Shown: one piece after another, positions 7,425 to 12,930 of the stretch
Numbering within the stretch: position 1 is the stretch's first letter
How the letters are laid out: each line of letters starts with the position of its first letter
NCBI GenBank assembly: GCA_003024985.2
Contig: PXIH01S0027462.1
Length of the DNA stretch: 12,930 bases
Strand: one strand, 5' to 3'
From: Euperipatoides rowelli
Lineage: Eukaryota; Onychophora; Udeonychophora; Euonychophora; Peripatopsidae
Translations under genes and position numbers: made by a program
The notes under the pieces: generated by a model
Told to the model about the DNA's origin: nothing
Databases searched by the model: none
What the model saw: only the letters and a program-made list of their open reading frames with translations

Positions 7425-8813
7425 TATAAAATATATATATTTCATTAATTTATTTTAAATGTCATTTATCTATTACCGTAATTGTTTAAATTCTTATAAA
7501 GGAAAATATTTAAAATAAATATTTGCCAATAAATTACTGTTTATTTCATTATAAAGCTATTATGTTTAGAATGACATTTGACCTCTCTGTTCTCCAATCC
7601 GATTGTATATAAATAATTTTCAATATTTTCTTGTATATAATATTTTCATTGCCGTACAATTGATTGTTATTTTACAATTCAGCATTGATAGTATCATGTT
7701 ATCAAGATCAATTAAATTAAAGACCTTTTTACAAATTAATATTTCATTTGCAGGTGTGTATAATATTATCTGCAAAATTTGCTTTCCATGTTTACATTCT
7801 CATCTAATAAATACCATGTTTTATGATTTAGTTAGTATAATTTTGAATTAAATATCTTGTAGTACAGTGTTATAAACTACCGGTAATCGAATTACTGAAA
7901 GTGCCGTACTTTAATAATATTCCTTTTTAGCATTTAAAATTAATCGTTTCTAATGTTTAATACTTATTGGCGGTGGTAATTTAAAGTAACATTATTATAT
8001 AAAAAGTAGCATTAATGTATTTAAATATTTTTAACATGTTTTTTTCTTAATTAATATGTCACAAGTTACGAAATACTCTATGTTACTCTAGGACTAGCAG
8101 TGCTTGAAAAGCAATCTACTGTATATTGTCACTAATTGACAATTGCCTATGTTTGAAAAGCTACTATTTACTTCTAGTTTGCTACAAATACAACTACTTT
8201 AAAAAATATATAGCTTATTACAACTATATTTCTTTCATTAATGTATGTAGAACAAATGATTTTCAAAGTTTAGGAAATCAGATTTGTTTACATTAGTAAA
8301 AAAAGAGTTTCATTGTGATTTTATTTCAAAATATGGTAAGATAGTTATCTCGAAAAATAAAAAATATTTAGGTACTTTCTACATTTCTTTTGTAGCTTCT
8401 TGCTACTGCTACATTTTTATAAAAAGTAGTAAGTGCAGTCTTCAAGCTTCAAAAAATGTAACTATGTAATTTCGCAAAAAAAAAATAGTAACTACCGCTA
8501 CTTCTAAATATTCTTAATCACACAGAATTAAAGATAACTATTCTTAAGTTTTTAACTGTGTTATTTTGCATTAAAAAATATTTCCAACTTTAATTGCTTG
8601 AACATTATTATTAAAAATCAGAAAAATTGATTACGTTAATAATATTACAATTTTTTTTAAACGTAAATAAATAATATAATCTTTAAAATATTTTTTATCT
8701 TGATGACATAATATAGTCATTGCTGTTTGAAAAATAGTACTGAATACAATGTATTAATCATTGTGTATACAAATTTAGGAGGGGGGAACTTTGTATTTGT
8801 TTAATAAACAATT
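7425..8813. other. Intergenic AT-rich stretch, no gene seen
   Basis: Two short open frames (7603-7851 and 8284-8469, plus strand) have no recognisable family, no Kozak-like context I would trust, and the hydrophobic/Asn-rich composition expected of translated AT-rich DNA, so they are not called. GCTACT/AGTAGT strings in both orientations cluster between about 8000 and 8505, as in some hAT subterminal regions, but no ends were found. TACCGGTAATC at 7878-7888 recurs at 11115-11125. A GGAGGGGGG run sits near 8780. Confidence 0.5.
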
Positions 8814-8901
8814 AACGACTTGATACTGTTATAACAACGACTTGATACTGTTATAACAACGACTTGATTAACAAACACTTAATGACTTGATACTGTTATT
8901 A
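8814..8901. repeat. 22-bp minisatellite
   Basis: The unit AACGACTTGATACTGTTATA plus AC is present as two perfect tandem copies (8814-8835 and 8836-8857). A third copy is truncated after GACTTGATT (8858-8868). After a 12-base interruption, a fourth copy begins AATGACTTGATACTGTTATT (8881-8900). The pattern suggests a once longer array with an internal deletion or replacement. Confidence 0.9.
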
Positions 8902-10140
8902 AAAAAAAGTAAAATTCTAACGTATTATAACAGCTTGTCTTTGAGAAACTTCATAACAGTTAAATTATATTGGTATAGAATTATCTTTCAACAAAAGTAC
9001 TTTGCAAGCTCAATGATAAACAAGATACTGTATTTCATTCTTTTCAAATATTTTCATTAGTTTGTTGGTAGATTTTCTTTCCTTTGCAAGCTGTTTTTTC
9101 TCATTTTTCTTATATATCATTATTTCATTATGAATTCATTCTTTTTTCATCAAAGTATTTGTTCGAAATGAAATGCGAACATTAAAACATCTGTGATATT
9201 GTAAATAGCCCAGAAAATGAAATTTCTATTTAGTTCACCATTAGGAAAGATATTTTCAAAGAAATAGCTAAGGTTTAGTTCAGAAATTTCAGCCAATGTT
9301 TATTAATTATATCCAATTTTGTTTTCTTCTTTCGATATTTTAGCTATAGACAGTTGATTGATTAAGATTTGAGCACAATCTAACAATGTAGCAGAGATGT
9401 AGCAGAGATAGACTATCGTAATTAAATTTCATAATCGACCCAAATAAATCATCTCAAAGTACTTCTTTTTACTAAATTTAGAAACATTTGACATATTACA
9501 CTTCATTTTATGATAAAAAAAATAGTGAAATTAATTTTTTAACATTCCTCTGTCCCTAAATTGGACAATCTTCATGAGTGTTTTTAAGTACAAATCCTAG
9601 CCATTATAAATTGAATTCCGTCAAACACCAGTCATAGTTCATTTTTCCCAGTCTTCAATAGTGTTCTTCTCATGAATTTGGCAGATCACAAACACCTAAC
9701 TGCATGTTTGATGTAAAAGAAATGTGGCCATTACTTCAGTTTTATTTTGTAAGGTTGACATTATACCTTTTTTTTTGTATCTGATGTATAAATTTCAATT
9801 TACTAAGTAAAATATCTGCATTTATCAATAAAACTTCAATGACTTATTTCAACCACTATTAAAAGTATTGGATAAAAAATTGAAACTATATCTTAGGCCA
9901 ATGCTTCCCCTTTTATTCAAGCCATAGGTCAGTCAGTTTTAGCCAAAAATGAATATTCAACAATTAAGTAACATTTACATATTTTCTGAAAATTAAAAAT
10001 GATCAAGCCTAATATATTAAATATAAGGATTTCATATGTTGCAACATTTTGCACCGATAGGCAAATAAAATTCTATTCTTGGTAATCGAATTTGCCTCCA
10101 CTGCTTATACTGCCACCAAGCCAATAACACCATGGTAAAT
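8902..10140. other. Intergenic AT-rich stretch, no gene seen
   Basis: Nothing coding was recognised. An 11-base tandem duplication GTAGCAGAGAT lies at 9388-9398 and 9399-9409. The block 9550-9760 is slightly less AT-rich but has no readable protein or element ends. GGTAATCGAATT at 10081-10092 also occurs at 7882-7893. Confidence 0.55.
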
Positions 10141-10503
10141 TAGGGCTGGCAAAATACAGCTTTCTAGGGCCCTGTTAGATGTATGCATGTATTCTTAAAG
10201 ATTATAGCCTTACTAAAATAGTACCAATAATATTAAAATGATAAGCCAGTGAACTTGAAATTATCAGGAATGAATAACTACATGTACAGTATATCTGCCC
10301 ATAATGATGTACGATATGTGTTTAAACATTGCGAACCCCAAAATCAACACATGAATAAAACATAAGCTAGCAGTTAATTAAATAATGAATGATTTTTATA
10401 AATTTCCAAAAAATATTTTTGGGCATTTGTGTATGTGTGTGTGTCACATTTTAGGGTTCCTTTGCAAATTGTATGAGTTGAAGTATTTATGATGCCAGCC
10501 CTA
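10141..10503. mobile_element. Short hAT-like MITE with perfect 10-bp terminal repeats
   Basis: TAGGGCTGGC (10141-10150) is the exact reverse complement of GCCAGCCCTA (10494-10503), giving a 363-bp unit. The left end continues AAAATAC, which resembles the CAGGGATGGGCAAAATAC terminus at 827-844, so both are assigned to related hAT-type families. The flanking octamers TGGTAAAT (10133-10140) and GTGCAAAT (10504-10511) agree at 5 of 8 positions, which could be a decayed 8-bp target-site duplication. A palindrome AGGGCCCT lies just inside the left end and a short TGTG run inside the right half. The minus-strand open frame across the right end (10374-10559) crosses the element border and is not considered a gene. 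Confidence 0.6.
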
Positions 10504-11725
10504 GTGCAAATATGCATGTGGAATACGCTCTCTTCAAATATTAATCTATTTTTCGACACCCAAAGAAATTGATTTTATAATTAGTCTATTTTTTTGTGTT
10601 CATAGAAATAACCATTTATTAGATCTTTATTTATACTGTGTTTATATATACATTATACACTGTAGATCTATATAGCCTACTGTATACTGAATACTGTATG
10701 TAGGGTATATATATATATATATATATACACATACTATATATTCAGTATATTTGTCGAAATTATGAGATGTGCTTTAGTTTATTAACGTTTTGCTATTCTG
10801 TAGCATTTTCTAAATAACTGTAAATTTAATCTTAAAAGTTTTTAAACACTTTTGTCATTGTGAAAACATTAAAAAAATTCATTATTTTATGATAAACAAG
10901 TTTAAATCATTTGTCATGTTAACATCTCAACAATGTATAATTCTTGACTTAAAATTTTGTGTTATAACAATATAATTATATACAGTAAGTTATTTATTTT
11001 AATAAAGATCATTTTATAGAAAACATAAAATATTTTTTATATTAAGATGCATTAACTATGCTATTTGAATTAAATTTCCAATATTAATATGCATGCCAAA
11101 TAAAATTATTTGAATACCGGTAATCATTTCATTTTCAAAAATATTTTGCCCATAACAATATCAGTAGTATTACTTTTAAATTTTATGATATATTATGTTC
11201 AGTATCATAAGTTTATGTTTGTATATTTAATTGATACATTTGCTGTATATTACTAATCAATTTTTAAATGCCTTGAATCTTTTCTCTAGTATCTAACATT
11301 GAAATTTTGAAACACTATACTGCCCTCTATTATGTCTTTTTAAATTGAATTGACTGGTAGTGTCCTCTATTACAAATGATCATTCTGAGATGATATGTTG
11401 GTATAAGTATTTTTTTTAAAAAATATAAATAAAAAGTGTTCTTAGAATTATTACAGCTTTTTCAATGTTAAAATTATTAATTATAATTTATTCCATAAAC
11501 TACTGTTATTTATTTTGTGGGATTTATTTTAATGTTTAAAAAAAATATAGTATAAAATAAATACTAATGACTTTATAGATTTAAAAAAAAATTAAAAAAA
11601 GGTAAAAGAAAAATAAAGGAAGCATTTTTTTATAAGAATGAATTAAATAAACGTTATTTTAAATTAAATACTTTATAATGTAAAATACAACATCTTGTTA
11701 AATAAAAATGAAATATTTTTTAATT
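10504..11725. other. Intergenic AT-rich stretch, no gene seen
   Basis: It contains the (TA)n microsatellite at 10706-10727 and its flanking palindrome, a TACCGGTAATC string at 11115-11125, and a direct repeat TGCCCTCTATTA / TGTCCTCTATTA (11321 and 11361, 40 bases apart). No gene or bounded element was recognised. Confidence 0.55.
10683..10749. repeat. (TA)n microsatellite within an 11-bp inverted pair
   Basis: A run of 11 TA units occupies 10706-10727. It is flanked by TATACTGAATA (10683-10693) and its exact reverse complement TATTCAGTATA (10739-10749), so the whole block can extrude as a cruciform. Two TACTGTA heptamers lie in the left flank. Confidence 0.75.
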
Positions 11726-11939
11726 CAATTTGCAGTTCCTATAATTCTGTTAAATTTATACTTGAGTTGTGTAGATCTAATTATGTCAAAATCAGTAATA
11801 ATAACATCAAACGTCTAAGGCATTTATAAGCATCAGATGTTCAATATTCTCATTATTATTAATATTACTGATTTTGACATAATTATAACTACATACAATT
11901 TAAATATAAATTTAACAGAATTTTAGGAACTGCAAATTG
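11726..11939. repeat. Long-armed inverted repeat (214 bp), probable MITE
   Basis: The left arm from 11726 (CAATTTGCAGTTCCT) and the right arm read backward from 11939 agree over about 75 bases. There are only scattered mismatches and one 2-base length difference in the middle; both arms end at the shared block ATGTCAAAATCAGTAAT. The unpaired centre is roughly 60 bases. No target-site duplication is obvious, and the outer bases (AATT left, GCAT-type right) diverge. A transcript would form a long hairpin. A second small hairpin (11936-11949 with 11964-11977) overlaps the right end. It could be a MITE or a local inverted duplication. Confidence 0.75.
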
Positions 11940-12930
11940 CATTTTAAAAATGTTCCATTTTTGTTTAAAAATGCAATGGAAAATCAAACATCAGAAGAAT
12001 ATGTAGCCTATTTATTAAAACAAATAAATAAAGACAAAAAGACCAATTATAATTTCTGCCTTTATATAGACATCATCAAGGCATCTACAATATTCGAGGG
12101 AAAAAATTAAATTAAATAAGATTATACAAGGTTAGGAAATATACAAAAGATCAGATATAATTGTCTAAAAGATGAAAAATTAAAATTTTATATAGAAAAG
12201 AAATGAAACAATAATAGTTTATGTATAATATCAATGGAACATAGATAATAAAAAATTATAATTAAAGGATCTCTCATAATACAATGAAATTTGGATGGAC
12301 TTACACAAGTTGGCAGTTGGAGTTGAAATTTTCAAAATGAGAAAGAAAAAAAACGTTGATGACGTCGGAGACAACTGTCATAGTTTATCAATAATTAATT
12401 GTATTCCTTTTGATCTATTGAGCTCAAGGGAGGGAGGTTTAAAATTGGTTATAAAAATGGCTCAATAATGTGTCATTTTAATTTGGTAGAGGCTAATAGA
12501 ATATGCATATCTGAATTATTGATCACATGAGGAGTATCCTGAATGTGCTGATAAATTCCAAAATTTTTGTCAAATTTTAAGTGCTCGCACATATGAACTG
12601 TTGCATTGGACGTGATAAACCTGTTATTTATGCACTATGTAAATAGCAAAATATTTTATTATATCTACTGACCGTCCATTCTCCTTCAAATAAAAATCTG
12701 TATTATTATTCCAATACTTTGATTTATAATTTTACTAGCTCCTTACATAAAGCAAAACTTGTTTGTTTTGCTGTATGTAAAACAATGCAAGAACAATTTT
12801 CTCTGAATCTCACAGATTAACTGGTTTCTACAAATCTGAAAAAAGGAAGGATTAAAATAAGTCTGAGCAAGAAGTTTTCTTAAAAGAAAGTATAAAACAC
12901 TCTATTGAATTTGTAAACGATGATTATATA
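11940..12930. other. Intergenic AT-rich stretch, no gene seen
   Basis: No gene was recognised. It holds a strong short hairpin at 12743-12780, a TGACGTC string (12360-12366, CRE-like half) and an 8-bp inverted pair TATTGAGC/GCTCAATA (12416-12423 and 12460-12467). Confidence 0.55.
12743..12780. repeat. 16-bp hairpin with one mismatch
   Basis: TTACATAAAGCAAAAC (12743-12758) pairs with GTTTTGCTGTATGTAA (12765-12780) around the 6-base loop TTGTTT, with a single mismatched position. The stem does not extend further, which is short for a microRNA precursor. No function is assigned. Confidence 0.6.

Noticed and set aside
7603-7851. 82-codon plus-strand open frame with hydrophobic content
   Set aside because: Hydrophobic residues follow from T-rich codons. 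There is no signal-peptide logic, conserved motif or splice context.
8284-8469. 61-codon plus-strand open frame
   Set aside because: Lys-, Phe- and Ser-rich as expected from base composition, with no recognisable motif.
10374-10559. 61-codon minus-strand open frame
   Set aside because: It crosses the right border of the hAT-like element and includes a simple repeat, and has no family resemblance.
12355-12370. TGACGTC as a CRE-type promoter element
   Set aside because: A single 7-base match with no gene, start site or other promoter elements nearby.

Overview
The window is AT-rich eukaryotic DNA (by eye roughly three quarters A+T) with almost no coding sequence. The one gene I recognise is an animal-type K+-dependent Na+/Ca2+ exchanger (SLC24/NCKX family). 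The single intron-bounded exon, the NCKX homology, a decayed non-LTR reverse transcriptase and several hAT-type element ends point to a metazoan, most likely an invertebrate. I cannot name the clade.

Layout. 1-2427 is the 3' part of an intron of the exchanger gene. It carries a hAT-type terminus (685-844), a broken LINE reverse-transcriptase fragment in gene-sense orientation (1069-1305) and small hairpins. 2428-2671 is the last coding exon, giving the C-terminal 80 residues and the stop. The 3'UTR follows, with candidate poly(A) signals at 2922 and 3107. From about 3140 to the end I see no host gene.

The intergenic part is a landscape of decayed non-autonomous DNA transposons: a hAT-like element (4070-4635) with a G-rich core, an inverted-repeat element bounded by TTAA (5660-6276), a weaker hAT-like pair of ends (7058-7424), a short hAT-like element with 10-bp perfect terminal repeats (10141-10503), and a 214-bp long-armed inverted repeat (11726-11939). 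A 22-bp minisatellite lies at 8814-8901 and a (TA)n microsatellite at 10706-10727.

The most unusual object is a GC-rich island at 6494-6586. Its sequence closes into a 7-bp outer stem enclosing a 7-bp and an 11-bp perfect hairpin, which is the shape of a three-way-junction RNA or a strongly palindromic mobile-element core. No protein-based system, operon, CRISPR array or standard RNA gene was seen. The short open frames elsewhere in the window look like chance frames in AT-rich DNA.
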